64,000 bases of DNA, taken from NCBI GenBank assembly GCA_026225945.1, contig JAMJFZ010000107.1, forward strand, positions 47,110,501-47,174,500. The letters run 5' to 3'. Both the position numbers and the translations under genes were made by a program. The DNA is from Cricetomys ansorgei. Taxonomy: Eukaryota > Chordata > Mammalia > Rodentia > Nesomyidae. Shown piece by piece: positions 34,111 through 46,041 of this stretch; the first letter of the stretch is position 1; every line of letters begins with the position of its first letter. Under the pieces are notes generated by a model. The model did no database searches, was not told where the DNA came from, and saw only the letters and a program-made list of their open reading frames with translations.

Positions 34111-35860
34111 TGCTCACTGGGCGCTCGACCCTGGCTCCGGGGCCTGGCAGCCTCAGGCTTCCGGCTGGGCTACTTGCTGGGGCCCATTCCCAGCCTAAGC
34201 AGTCAGGGCAGAAAATGTGGGAGAAAGGGAATTACTGCAGTTCCCCAGGTCCTCCTGCGCGATTATTCCCTGCAGCCCGCGGATATACTTACAAGCTCTA
34301 TGGAAAAACCCACACACTTGCGGTCACCGTATTGACTACTCGGTAGGGAACTTAGCTAGAGCTTACGTGAGGTCTTTGCCCTCTATGGACTTTGGACCTG
34401 TAATAGTGACGGATTTAATTTTTTTTTTTTAAACTTAGCCTGTATAGTGGCACCCACTCTACAAAATTCTATTTTTAAATTGTCGATGTTCTACGAAAGG
34501 AAATCCAGTGTTATTTGTTTATCTAAAACCAGAGTCTTAGGCAAAACAGGAGGAAAGAGCTTTCATGTTTTGCCAGGTGATTGGAGTTCAATCATGGTAT
34601 CAAATCACAGCTCGGTGGGGGTGAGAGTGGGTTCCGGGGATCAGGAGACGACTGGGAAGACATAGGGCAAAAAGAGGCGGTGTTGTGCTCCCTGGAACCT
34701 GTGACCTCCATAAGGAATGTCTGCAAGGGTTATCAGTTTAAATAGTTCTTTATCTCCCGTTCTCTCTCTCCGGCAATTCCTTCAGGGCACTCTATACTCT
34801 GTTATCTGGGTGTGTTTAAACTCCCTGTTTACAGATTCATGTCTCAAGAACTCTATTCCATAAGAAAAGTTACACAAGTAAAAAAAACAAAACACCCCAA
34901 CTCTATTCTTACCCTGTATTTTTTAAAGCATAGAATTTAGTTTAAAGTAATTTTAAAAGATATAAGTTGTGTCGATTTCCCTTCCACCCCCAACCCCCTC
35001 TTCGACTCCCCCACCTCTACCTCTCCCATCCCCTCATCTCCCTTTTCCCTCTCCCACCTCTTGTGCATCCATCCCTTATGCTTGGGTGGGGCCAGGAGTT
35101 TTACATATTCTAAGCACCTGGACTATCACTGATGCCTGCCCCCATTCCTCACCTGTTCCTTTTAAAACTAGATTTATGTGGAGGAAACTAGGAGAGGTGT
35201 CTGTATCTTTCAATTAACTATTAGGAATTCAAGGATAATTTTTGAAGTGATTAATAAGGATTGTGAAACTCTGGATAAATATAATGTAGTTTATTGGAAA
35301 CTAAATTTGAGTTGCTGGAATTAAGCATTTAAGGAGCATGCCACATAGTGACCCTGTTTGCTCTGACTTCAAAAGGAATGAATGGCTGATGTATACAACT
35401 TGGTACATTAGAAAAGTCTTAAGAATCAATCCCACCATCTTTTTCTTTGTGAAATATTATGAAGACTAAGCCTTCAAAATCTTTACTGTTATACAATATA
35501 TTCTATAGGTACAGCAATTTCTTTAACCCTTGTCTTACAAGCTGAACTTTTCATTTGCAGTTATTGTTATTAGATACACTATTGCAACATTTATCTCTAT
35601 TAAAATTTCTGCAAGTTATCTTTCCTCAGGATAAAGGCATTGGAAATCACAATTGGCAATTGGAAGTTTTTTAATTTCCAACTATTTAGTCAAACTAAGC
35701 TGACCAGCACTGACCTCTTGTGCTATCTTGTTAGCATGGATTAATTATCCTTTTAAGGTAGTATTATTGCTAGCTTTATAGATGTACAGTGCTAGCCATT
35801 GCTATGACTGCAAATGTTATCAAGCTTCCCACCTATCTTTCCAGTTTTATTTCTCCTCTT
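34111..35860. other. Repeat-poor sequence downstream of the CpG island
   Basis: No SINE recognised. 34,979-35,062 is a C/T-rich tract with runs of CCCCC. No further exon is convincing. It probably represents the start of intron 1. Confidence 0.4.
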
Positions 35861-35861
35861 T

Positions 35862-36000
35862 ATTTCTTTATTTTGAGATAGAGTTTCTCTGACTAGCCCT
35901 GACTGTCCTGGAACTTCCTCTGTAGACCAGCCCTGGCCTTGAATTTCGAGATCTGCCTTCCAGTGCTGGGCTTAAAGGCTTGCATCACTATGCTCAGCTA
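35862..36000 (-). mobile_element. B1 SINE
   Basis: TTGAGATAGAGTTTCTCTGA and CCAGTGCTGGGCTTAAAGGC mark the first SINE after the repeat-poor region. Confidence 0.92.
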
Positions 36001-36384
36001 GTTTTATAACCTCTTAATTCAGTGTACCTTCAAATTTTCCTTTTGGGATATTGGTGTTTTCTACTCATAAAATCTTTCAGGTTGTCTGTTCATATTGCAG
36101 ATATTTTCCTCAATTTGTCTTTGCTTTATAAACACATTTATAGTTCTTTGACTTACAAAAGTATGTTTCAGTGTTGTAAATGTGTTGCTTTTTCTCAAAA
36201 TTGAATTTTAGTAGTTCTGAATCATAGTTTAAGGACCACATATGGCTGTTATTTCTCCTGGAATTCTGAGTTGGATTCTTTTTACATCTGTCACTACAAC
36301 TTCTGTGTTCTAAAGTGGCTGCTGTTGTGCAATGTTTTGCACATGTTAATGAGAAATTGTCAAACGTGTATGTCCTTAGAACAT

Positions 36385-36530
36385 TCATGGGGGTATAGAA
36401 ATGACAGAGTCTGCTTTTCCAGAGGACCTGGGTTTAGTTTCCAGCACCCATATCAGGAAGCCTATAACCCTAGCTCCGGGGGAGCTAGTGTCTTCTTTGG
36501 GCCTCGGTAAGCATCTATACTCAATCAGAG
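36385..36530 (+). mobile_element. B2/B3-type SINE
   Basis: CTGCTTTTCCAGAGGACCTG and TTTCCAGCACCCATATCAGG follow the forward B2/B3 order. The 5' head is degraded. Confidence 0.75.
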
Positions 36531-36834
36531 CAAAACATTTAAAGAAAGTCTATCTTGGGTGAGAATTTTCCTGGCTTTGGGACCTGGGGACTCTTGAAAC
36601 CATGGATCATCTGCCTGATCTTTGAGATATCTTTCATATTTTTTCCTAGAAACCCTGCAATTACTGTAAAACTTGAGTTGAACACATACAGATAATGAAA
36701 CTCTTAGAACAGTGGTTCTCAACATTCCTAACATTGCGACCCTTTAATATAGTTCCTCATGTTGTGATGACAACCAACCATAAAATTATTTTTGTTGCTA
36801 CTTCATAACTGTAATTTAATTTTTATTTTTTTAA

Positions 36835-36985
36835 TTTCTGGTTTTTCAAGACAAGAGTTTCCCTGTTGTAACTCTGGCTGTCCTGGATCTTAACTCTGTA
36901 GACCAGGCTGGCCTTGAACTCACTGAGATCCACTGCCTCTGCCTTTCCAGTGCTGGGATTAAAGGTGTGGGCAGCCACCTGGCTT
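36835..36985 (-). mobile_element. B1 SINE nested in URR1
   Basis: TAGACCAGGCTGGCCTTGAA and CAGTGCTGGGATTAAAGGTG. Duplications CATAACTGTAATTT (36,804-36,817) and CATAACTATAATTT (37,136-37,149) bracket this B1 and the next one. Confidence 0.94.
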
Positions 36986-36989
36986 GTAA

Positions 36990-37135
36990 TTTATTTGTTT
37001 TTTTGAGACAGGATCTCTGAGTAGCCCTGGCTGTCTTGGAACATGCTCTGAAGGACAGGTTGGCCTCAAGCTCAGAACCTCCTGCCTCTGTCTCCTGAGA
37101 GCTGGAATTAAAGGTATGTGCCACCACTGCCCAGC
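36990..37135 (-). mobile_element. Second B1 SINE nested in URR1
   Basis: TTTGAGACAGGATCTCTGAG and ATGTGCCACCACTGCCCAGC. It shares the GTAATTTA part of the insertion site with its neighbour. Confidence 0.93.
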
Positions 37136-37268
37136 CATAACTATAATTTTGCTACTGTTAAGAATTGGAATGTAAATATGTGGTAAACAGATGGTCTTAG
37201 GATACCCCTGTGGAAAGGTCATTTGATTCCCAAAGGTTGCAACCCACAGGGGAACCACTGTCTTAGAG

Positions 37269-37619
37269 TGTATAAGTGAGCTTGACGTGTCTTGCCTTGC
37301 CCTGTCCTAAAGCTAAGAAAGTGATATGACAATCTAATTCAAGGTATTCTGGTGCTTTAAATCTGCATCTAATGACCCCATCAATATATATTGTCAGTTG
37401 TAATAGGTAATATAGATCTCTGCTTCCTAGTATTCTAGGAAAAACCGTTCAGTTTGTTGGCTATCTTATCAATATGGCTGTATAGTCTATCAGTATGACT
37501 GTATCGCCTGTGAGCTTTTGATTCACTGATGGTATTGTAATGTGCTCTGTGCTATCAATAGAACCAACAATCCAAAATTCGGAGTTGTCTTTGAAGAAAC
37601 TTTTTTTACTGGCATTAAT
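37269..37619. other. Unassigned sequence
   Basis: No gene or repeat recognised. Confidence 0.4.
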
Positions 37620-37843
37620 TTTTTTAATGTGTATGAATGTTTAGTCTGAATGTATGTATGGGCACACCACATGCATGTCTGACACCTATGGAGGTCAGAG
37701 AGGGTGTCAGATCCCCTGGAGTTGGAGTTACATATGGCTGTGAGCCACAATGTGGGTGCTAGGAGCGGAGCTAAGGTCCTCTGCAAGAACAGCAAGTGCT
37801 ATGCTCTTATCCACCCAGTCATCTTTCTCTCCAGCATCTTAGC
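37620..37843 (-). mobile_element. B3-type SINE
   Basis: ATCCCCTGGAGTTGGAGTTA, GCCACAATGTGGGTGCTAGG and a long TGTATG-type tail. Confidence 0.92.
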
Positions 37844-37999
37844 TGGCATTTTATCAGATCCAAAGAGGTGACAGGTGACATCGTGATAGCAAGAAACCAA
37901 GTATTTGTGAGAGCAGTTGGTTTGGAAAGAGAGAATCCTCATCATTATCACATAGTTATGTGGCAATGGGTCATGTGTGTTTGATTACATCATGACTAA

Positions 38000-38135
38000 A
38001 GCCACATCTGATAATGTATGCCTGTAATTGTAAATACAGTAAGATCAGGGTTGTCCAAGACCAGTGTTGGCTACGTAGTAATATGTAAGAAAGTATGCCC
38101 AACTTGGATTACATGAGCCTTTATCTTAAAAATAA
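38000..38135 (+). mobile_element. Highly diverged B1-like SINE
   Basis: ATGTATGCCTGTAATTGTAA, then CCAAGACCAGTGTTGGCTAC and GAGCCTTTATCTTAAAAATA, keep a B1-like order. The call is weak. Confidence 0.4.
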
Positions 38136-38350
38136 AAGTTGTCAATCTACAGAATTCTACCAGTTTCGCATATGATGAACTAATCGAACATGGACTATTC
38201 AGTGAACATATCTTTAAGGATTTCTATATCTCAAATGGCTACAGATTTTCTGGTGATGAGCAATGTTTATTCTTCTGACTTTCTTGACTCCTGTTCCTAT
38301 GAATTTAGTTATGCAGTTGAAATCATGTACTTACCAAGAAACTATGTGCT

Positions 38351-38518
38351 ACATAAACAAAATAAAAACAAAAATCTAAGAAAGTTGAAATGGGATTGAA
38401 AGTCTTTCAGATTTGAAGCTCTAGGGATTAAGACATAAACAAAATAAAAACAAAAATCTAAGAAAGTTGAAATTCCTGGGATTGAAAGTCTTTCAGATTT
38501 GAAGCTCTAGGGATTAAG
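38351..38518. repeat. Two-copy tandem duplication (82 and 86 bp)
   Basis: Unit 1 is 38,351-38,432 and unit 2 is 38,433-38,518. They appear identical except for a 4-bp insertion (TTCC) after GTTGAAA in unit 2. The near identity means a recent event. No gene covers it. Confidence 0.96.
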
Positions 38519-39324
38519 AAGTCTATGTCTCTACTAGTCCATTTGCAGCTCTTATTAGATCCTTTTTATATTAATTAGTGTAGTTTTCAACTGAATTGCT
38601 GACACAAGAGTTTTCTTGATATCCAAATCTATATTTTATAATTTTCCCAAATTAATTTATAACACTATTAAGATTAAACTATTTTTGAAGAGGACAAAAA
38701 AGACTTCCCTAGTTTGAGCTAGCTCTAGTCTGGAAGTTTGATCTTTAAAGACCTCACTAAAAGGAGCATGCTTTTAATTGGCTCCTCTTTCATACTATCC
38801 TTAGGCTCTTGGGGTGAGCCACCAAGCTAAGAATTAAGAATAGGAGATGACACTCAACTGACAGAGGCATAGTGACCATAGATATGTGTTCCTCCTGTGG
38901 AGGAAAAGAGAGGCTGCTTGGAATGGCTCATCTAGCCCAAAGTCTGCTTTTTTTTAAAGATCTACTTTGACAATCATGCAGACTTTGGATGGTTCAGTAT
39001 AATTAGGAATTGAATGTGACTGTTAGTACTTGTAAATGTTTATTTTTAAGCCAAATTTTGTAAAAGATGTCTTGATGGCAGTTGAAGTTTTTGAAATGAC
39101 TTCAATGTTACTTAAAATCAAGTTGCCACCTTTTCTTTTGGGCAGTTTTTTTTTTTTTTCCATGGAGGCATGAAGTATTCATTTGGCCCAAGATAAAGGA
39201 AAAAGGAATATGCATTTTGGGATGCTATATTTGGGGTTTGATCTTTACTTTGTAGTAAAAAATTTTATTTTCCTATACATTCAGCCAATTTGCTCTAGAT
39301 TGATTCTAGAGGTGGTTTGTTTGT
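38519..39324. other. Unassigned sequence
   Basis: No gene or repeat recognised; AT-rich. Confidence 0.4.
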
Positions 39325-39480
39325 TTTGGTTTTGGTTTTTTGAGACAGGGTTTCTCTGTGTAGCCTTGGCTGACCAGGAAATCTTTCAGTAGTTCAAACT
39401 AGCCTTGAACTCAGAAATCCACCTGCCTCCGCCTCGAAAATGCTGGGATTAGAAGAGTGTGTCACCACTCCTGGCTAAGG
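39325..39480 (-). mobile_element. B1 SINE
   Basis: TGAGACAGGGTTTCTCTGTG and ACTCAGAAATCCACCTGCCT. Confidence 0.95.
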
Positions 39481-40354
39481 TGTTTCTCCAAATAGCCTCC
39501 AGACTTCAAAAGTTTAAACATACATACAAATCTTTGACATAACAAGCTTTTTGTTTATTTAGGCCAGTCAGTTTTCCTTGGATTACATTTTAAACCCCAT
39601 ATTGAACAGTAAAAATGTATTAACTTAAAAGATAAAATACAATTGCATCTTGCCTGCAGGCCCATATTTAAATTATGGTTGTTAATATGTATATGCATTA
39701 GTTACACAAATAAGAGAAAGTACATGTCTTACCCTCTTTGTAACTTTAAAATGATTTTGTTTTGAGGTTGTGGAACTAAATATGATAAAGTTTCTCTTAG
39801 GACACCGTTGCTTGCTTTCTGTGTAGACTTGTTTAAAATCTTTTTGAGCAGTGAAAGAATGAAGTTGAATTTTAAGTTTGATGCTGAAGTTACTTATATT
39901 CTATTCTCCATGTTATTTTGAGGGCTGGTTGATCACAATTACCCTGATCTACACAATTACCCTGATCTACAGTGTAAACATTAAAGAGAATTTTGTGTCC
40001 TAAATAGGCCTTGAGAAAGATATTTTTCTGAGAAGTATCCACATTTAGACTAATAAGAAGAGGAGGTAAGAGGAAGAACTGTAAAGACACATTCTTTTGT
40101 AAATAAACATGTAGCTTTAAATTGCTGACAGTGATTACTGAGTCACGACTGGTGGGCTGTTAGCTTATCTTCTATGTCTTTTGTGCGCTGGTAACTTGGT
40201 AATATTTAACTTAGGTATTTACACATACACCAATTTGGAAGAAGAATCAATATTTCTTCACTTTATTTCAGATAAGTAGTTCATAGGAGATGTTAAACAG
40301 TATTTGGTGTCACATGAGAACTTCATTTTCTTTTATGTTCACCTTGTAAATTAA
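39481..40354. other. Unassigned sequence
   Basis: No gene recognised. It contains the 18-bp duplication at 39,935-39,970. Confidence 0.4.
39935..39970. repeat. Perfect 2 x 18-bp tandem duplication
   Basis: ACAATTACCCTGATCTAC occurs twice in direct succession, without mismatches. Confidence 0.97.
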
Positions 40355-40545
40355 AAAACTTTATTTTATTTTATGTATATGAGTGTTTGGCTGCATTTGA
40401 ACAGAGGCTAAAGGATGGTGTCAGATCCCCAGGGACTGGTGTCGAAGATGGTTGTGAGTCACCGTGTGGGTGCTGGGGAATCAACCCTGGGCCTTTGGAA
40501 GATCAGCTTATGCTCTTAATCAGCAAGCCATCTCTCCAGTCCCTT
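40355..40545 (-). mobile_element. B2/B3-type SINE
   Basis: TTTATTTTATTTTATGTATA tail, TGGTTGTGAGTCACCGTGTG body and GCAAGCCATCTCTCCAGTCC head. Confidence 0.9.
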
Positions 40546-41352
40546 GTAAAAAAAAAAAATTTGATTGTTAATGATTAGTGATGTTAAGTTGAAGCTCTAT
40601 TTAAAACAATTCACTTAGCTAGCCTTGTTGAATAAAATAGACCTAAGCAATCTAAGGAGATGCCGTTCAGACCTAGACCCATTCCTTTCCCCACCTCCCT
40701 GTCAAGCTGATTGAATTTTATTTACCAGAATACTAGCTAAATAACCTTGTGCTATGAAAGTCTTACCTTTTATATTTATATTGTATACTCCTATGTTATC
40801 TCATTCTTAGGCATGTTACATAGTTGAAATTTGTTTGCCTGTCGCTACTAAATCCTATAGATTTGAACTAAGCAAGGATTGAAGAAAGTCCAACTTTCTG
40901 TTGAGTAACAAGGACTGGAGAAATGGAAAGACGGATTAGAAAGGGCGAGTCTTTCAAAATCTAATCTATGAAAAATGCACTAGTTTTTATTAGATGCTTA
41001 GTCTAGATTCCATAGAACCAAGCCATTTATACATTTAGTTACAATTGTGTTTTCATGCTGTATTCTAGATAAAAAGGAATGAAAAAAAAATCCCTGTTGT
41101 TAGAATATTGTCTTTAGTTTTGGTTGGTTTCAAGGCCTCTTTGGAACTCCCTATGGGGTCAGAACATTGCAAGGTAGAGGGGCAGGGATTCGGAGGGGAT
41201 TTGGCTTCAGTTCCCAGAGGGTGTTAGCATATGTTGCTAGAAATATTCCCACAAATTGTTAACACCTAATTTATTTCAGTCTCCACTATGTTGGAAACTA
41301 TGCCTACTGTCTTGACCAAGTTTTGTTAGGAAATTTGGTATATAAAAATTCC
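40546..41352. other. Unassigned sequence
   Basis: No gene or repeat recognised. Confidence 0.4.
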
Positions 41353-41557
41353 TTGCTGGGCTTGGTCACCCAGTTAGTTATTCAGGAGCCTGTAAGACAA
41401 GAGGGTCATAAATTCGAGGCCAGACTGTGCAAGTGAGTGAGCCCCTGCCTTGAAATACAAAGGAACAGGAGAGCTGGGGATATGGCTCAAGTTGGTAGAA
41501 CACTTGCCTGGTAGGCCTGAGATCCTGGGTTCAATTCCAGAACCTGCCCCGTGCAAA
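41353..41557 (+). mobile_element. B1-like monomer followed by an ID SINE
   Basis: A diverged B1-like half (41,353-41,470, CATAAATTCGAGGCCAGACT) is followed by a well-kept ID core (41,472-41,557, GAACACTTGCCTGGTAGGCC). This is the reverse of the usual ID-then-B1 order of B4, so two independent insertions are likelier. Confidence 0.72.
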
Positions 41558-41567
41558 TAGTTATTTC

Positions 41568-41725
41568 CTTTTCATTTATTTTTCGAGACAGAGTGTCACT
41601 GTGTAGCCCTGACTGACTAGGAACTTGCTACATAGACTAAGTTTGGCCTTGAACTCAGAGAGCCTCCAGTTTCTGTCTCTCCAGTGCTAAGATTAAGGCC
41701 ATGTGTCACCCACTCCTGTCACAAA
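41568..41725 (-). mobile_element. B1 SINE
   Basis: TTCGAGACAGAGTGTCACTG and CCAGTGCTAAGATTAAGGCC. Confidence 0.9.
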
Positions 41726-42727
41726 TAGTTCTTTAAAATTTTTCCTTAGTTGTCTGTAGTAGTTTCCTCATCAGATGCTTACTGTGCACTGTGGTGTGTC
41801 TTACTTTCTCTGAGTACTGTTCCATAGTTACCTTTTGTAACTATAGACAGTGGAGTTGAAACCTACGGTGCTGGCTGCATTTGTGACTGATACAAGCTGA
41901 AATAATTTTTCTAGATGGCATGGGAATTTGAGGGTGCTCTCCCCAGTTACAGATGCTAGAAGCTCTTTTAGTCAGATGTTAATTTCCTTGGTATTTTTCT
42001 CCGCTTCATTTACTTCTCTTGCCCTTACCCCTCATTCAGTGTTACTCAGCGGGTGGAGAATGCAGGCAGCCCAGCTTGTCTTGGGTTTTGGGAAAGGATG
42101 CCTTAGGAGCCAAGTCGTAGAGAGCAGAAAGGCCCTGAGATTCCTATTCTAAGTTCCTACTTCGAGCTTGAGACATCTGGCACGCCCACGTGCAAATGCT
42201 TTTGCAGAATTAATTCCACCTGTGATAATTTATTACAGTCTCCATTTGTGCAGACGGTCGCAAGTCGATCATTTCTCTTGAATGGTGATTTGGACTGTTT
42301 TCTCTTTAGAGAGCTATGTATTTACAACTTACAGAGGAATCCTGATGACTTTCCAGTCTGAGAATGCTCTCCCTCATGTTTCATTTAATAAGATTTGTGT
42401 TGAGTAGTCTTCTTTTCTTGAAATGTCCTGCTAATTCATTAGGGTCTCTGATTATTGAACTTGATTTAATACTTTGAAGTAGTATTGAGTTTTTAAGTGT
42501 TTAAATAGCATTTCTGGCTTGCTTTTAAGTGTTGCCTTGTGAAGATCATAATATAACTCTGGAGCAGGGTTTACTAAGTTTTAAAATTCTATTGTGAATG
42601 TGTGCCTTAGATGAAAAGGGAATGGAGACTGGAAAAATATTAATTTATTAAAAATATTAAGTATTTTAAATTAAGATACGATTGTTAGAAATGCATTACA
42701 TTTTAAATCTCATGATGCTGAAGGGTT
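41726..42727. other. Unassigned sequence
   Basis: No gene or repeat recognised over 1 kb. A 74-residue plus-strand frame at 41,928 lacks exon signals. Confidence 0.4.
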
Positions 42728-42876
42728 TTTGTTTTGTTTTGAGGCAGGGTTTCTCTACGTAACTGTGGCTGTCCCTGGATTCACCCTCTGGTCTAGGCCA
42801 TTCTTGAATTCAGACATCTACCTGCTATGCCTACAAGTGCTGGCATTAAATGTGTGCACCACTACACCTCGCTTAG
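42728..42876 (-). mobile_element. B1 SINE
   Basis: GAGGCAGGGTTTCTCTACGT and AAGTGCTGGCATTAAATGTG. Confidence 0.88.
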
Positions 42877-42917
42877 CACTGTAGATTTATAATTGAGAGG
42901 AAATTATTTTCTACTTA

Positions 42918-43050
42918 CCCTTTTGTTTTGAGACAGGGTCTTGGGTGGTTCAGGCTGACCTCAATCTCACCATGACCTTGAACTCTTGATCTCATGCCTC
43001 AACTTCCTAACTGCTGGGTTTGTTTGTGTTTGCCACCCCTTTCAGAGTTT
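42918..43050 (-). mobile_element. B1/B4-like SINE
   Basis: TTGAGACAGGGTCTTGGGTG and GACCTTGAACTCTTGATCTC indicate a B4/RSINE-type reverse element. Confidence 0.7.
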
Positions 43051-44473
43051 GCCCAACTCTTATCTTGACTGATGAGGCTTCTTAGCCATCCCCCCCCCAT
43101 TTTTTTTTAAGAATTTGGGATAATAAAACAAATGAGGTATTTCAGCAGTTAGCTAGTTTTTGTCATCGTGAAGTCAGCTATTAAGCCTAAGAGAAACATT
43201 TTGTTATAGAGTTGGTAAAAATTTTATGGGAACCAGAGTACCTGGGAGCAGGCACATGTAGCAGGGAACCTATACACTGACAGGTTAGACCAAGCCAGGC
43301 TCATGAATTCCATCCTCTGTTAGTGGTGTGATTTTAGTATGTTACCTCCTTCCCCTGTCTCCTAGTTTCCCATCAGGATCTGAGGGGTAGTACCTGCCCC
43401 TTAGGTTATGCCACCACAGTGCCAGGTATCCAGAGGATGATCGATAGGTGCTATTAAACCTACCTTTGTCTGTCTTAAATCTGCTAATTCATAGGTGGAT
43501 GTTCATGTGAGTTCTCTGACTCAACTTTGGTAAAGCTGTTGCCTGGATCTGCTGGTGTTTTGTGTGAATTAAACTGGAAGCACAAGGGCTTAATACCTCC
43601 CTTTCTTTTCTTGAAAGTAATTGGTTGCAACGTGATATTTGACCTTATTTATTCTTGGATTCTAGTTTTATCACCTCTTGGTTTTCTTTTGAGTGTTGAA
43701 TTGGGTAAACTCCTGGTGTTTTTTTTTTTTTTTTTTTTTTTTACGTTTGGGCTGAATCTTTTTCAATCAAAGCAGACACTTTCTTTGATACAGTCTGTAA
43801 ACTATGTTGCTGGTTTGCTACCAGCACATTCTAAAAGTTCTTAGATTGAGTCATCACTTTTAACTCCTGATGTGCTTTGACTTTAAAGAACTAAAGTCAC
43901 ACTATCTTGTTTTTAACCTTTAACTTAGTCCAAAACATTCATAGTAAAGTCTTACAAACTTTACTATTTATGTACACATACACTAGAATGTATGTTTCAG
44001 GGGACACACCACCCTGTGTCTATGCTTTTGGAAATCATCTTGTGCCTAAAGCACAATGAGACCATTTACATTCAGCCAGCACATAAGCCCTGTGTATTGG
44101 GCATAGCCAGTCAGTCATAAGAGCTATTTTATATGTTAGGAAATTAGAGACCAGAGCTATTTGGATAAATGTTTTGTCTTTGGGTAAGTTAAGGTGGCAT
44201 TTGGCCATCTGTTCTTCTTTCTAATACAAGACCACTATTCCCACCAATGAGATACTGGTGCTAGTTCCTCTATATATTAGCATTGACATGAGATCAATAA
44301 TCTCCAATAATGTGGAAAGTTCAGGCAGCATAATTTATTTTTAACTATTTTTCAATTTTAAACAATGTAAAACAATGTTCCGTGTTATAAGCCATTTAGA
44401 TGGATATCACAAACGGAGAGCTTGAGGTTGCAGATCATCACAATATATTGTATTTCTTTTAAAAATTCTCCCC
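43051..44473. other. Unassigned sequence with a poly(T) tract
   Basis: A 24-base T run lies at 43,719-43,742. The 105-residue frame that spans it encodes a polyphenylalanine stretch and is an artefact. Nothing else recognised. Confidence 0.45.
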
Positions 44474-44605
44474 CTGCCACTCAGGAGGCAGAGGGGGGTA
44501 GATCTCTGAGTTCAAGGCCAGCCTAGTCTACATAGTGAGTTCCAAGACAGCCAGAGCTGTATAGTGAGACCCTGTCTTGAAATGCAAAACCAAAACAAAA
44601 TGACC
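44474..44605 (+). mobile_element. 5'-truncated B1 SINE
   Basis: CACTCAGGAGGCAGAGGGGG, TGAGTTCAAGGCCAGCCTAG and AGACCCTGTCTTGAAATGCA. The start is missing. Confidence 0.92.
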
Positions 44606-44649
44606 AAAAAATTCCCCTGCCTCGTCCCTCCCTCTTGCATCTCCTCCAA

Positions 44650-44735
44650 TGCTTGAGACACAGGCTTTGCTATACAGACAAGGGTGACCTGGAACTCACG
44701 ATCTTTCTATCTCAGCCTCTTGTGCGCTGGGTGAT
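44650..44735 (-). mobile_element. B1-like SINE fragment
   Basis: GAGACACAGGCTTTGCTATA and ATCTCAGCCTCTTGTGCGCT. Confidence 0.55.
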
Positions 44736-45870
44736 AATTCCATTTCTATAAGATTTTGTAGTTTTCAGATTGCTCTTTCAAAAGGACCTAATTCAATTCC
44801 ATAAGAAGGATAATGTGAGTCACTTAATTGTCCCACATCCTGCAGATCAGCACTCCAACATCTTGAATGTTAACTAAAGATTACTAGGTATTCTTTCCCA
44901 GAACGTATACTTTTTTTTTTTTATGAAATCATCTTATATTTGAAATATGCAGAGATAGGTATGAATGAGACATGTAGGTAATCTCAGGTGGAAATTTAAC
45001 TAAAGGGGAGGCCTAGTGCCAGCTAGAACTGGAAGAGGCTAATGTCTTATAAGCCCCAGTTAAGTCTGAGTCAGTTTCTTCTGGCCATAAAGAGGATCAG
45101 GCCTCTTTCTCTCAAGTGCCTGCTAAGGAATGTACAGTGTTAGGATTTACAAAGTAGGCCTTTTATAGAGAATGACTCCAACTTTGGCTGTACTGGGAGT
45201 TAGATGTGTGCCTACATTGCCCTTTTGTTCAAGATGTTTCATGCCCAATGGAAAGTCTGACAGGTAACCATTTTCAAGAAAAGGGTACAGGAAGTTGATG
45301 TTTAATAAGGGTTGGGAGGCGCCGGTTTGCGTAACTACACATACAGAACAACGTTTTTCAATTGGTCTTGGCATGATTTAGATGGAAAATTATTTCCTTT
45401 TAGCCAAGTGGAGTTTGAAAAGCTGTGACAACTGACCAAAACTCCCAAATGAGAAGCTGGTCATGGTCATTTAACACTTTAGAAGAGATTTTAGTTTAGC
45501 CGTAAGCCCTACTCACCCTCTTCACCTCATTGACCTCAAAACAGCCTGTGCTACCTTTTAATTCCTTTAATGAGCTGGATATGACTGACAAAAAGCAAGC
45601 AGTTTTTACAGGAGTCATTTTGCTAGGCTGTGTAGCCTTTGACCACACTTGATAAGCACTGGGAGCAAACAGGTTGGTTTTAATGATTTACTTTCGTGAG
45701 TGCTCTTGTGTCTTGGTTGGTTCAGTACTGTCCTGGAACTTGACCTGTTTTGAGCTCTGCAGGTTCTGATTTTTACTTAAAAAGGCTTGATGAAATTTTG
45801 ATGAAATTCTGAAGATTGTTTGTAATATGATAAGACAGCCCAAAGAATAAGAACCCAAAGTTTTGTTGAT
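44736..45870. other. Unassigned sequence
   Basis: About 1.1 kb of unique-looking sequence; no exon identified. Confidence 0.4.

Positions 45871-45924
<54 letters not shown>
45871..45924. repeat. (TC)n microsatellite
   Basis: About 22 CT units after a CTCCCT lead, 118 bp upstream of the exon-like segment at 46,042. Confidence 0.96.
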
Positions 45925-45928
<4 letters not shown>

Positions 45929-46041
45929 ACCAGAGTATTTAGGTTGTTTTATACTTATAGTTGCTCAATAGATTGTTGTGGAACACTGACTTAGATTCTC
46001 AGAAGTCTGTTGGCTGATGATTCTGATTTGCTTTTGTTCAG

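Larger units (their letters stand above)
36710..37260. mobile_element. URR1-type hAT-Charlie transposon, split by two B1s
   Basis: The left part (36,710-36,820) starts CAGTGGTTCTCAACATTCCT and the right part (37,136-37,260) ends CACAGGGGAACCACTG. The terminal inverted repeats are clear. The flanking octamers TCTTAGAA (36,702-36,709) and TCTTAGAG (37,261-37,268) match at seven of eight positions, a hAT target duplication. Confidence 0.9.

Noticed and set aside
43527..43844. 105-residue plus-strand frame
   Set aside because: Contains a polyphenylalanine run from a 24-base T tract.
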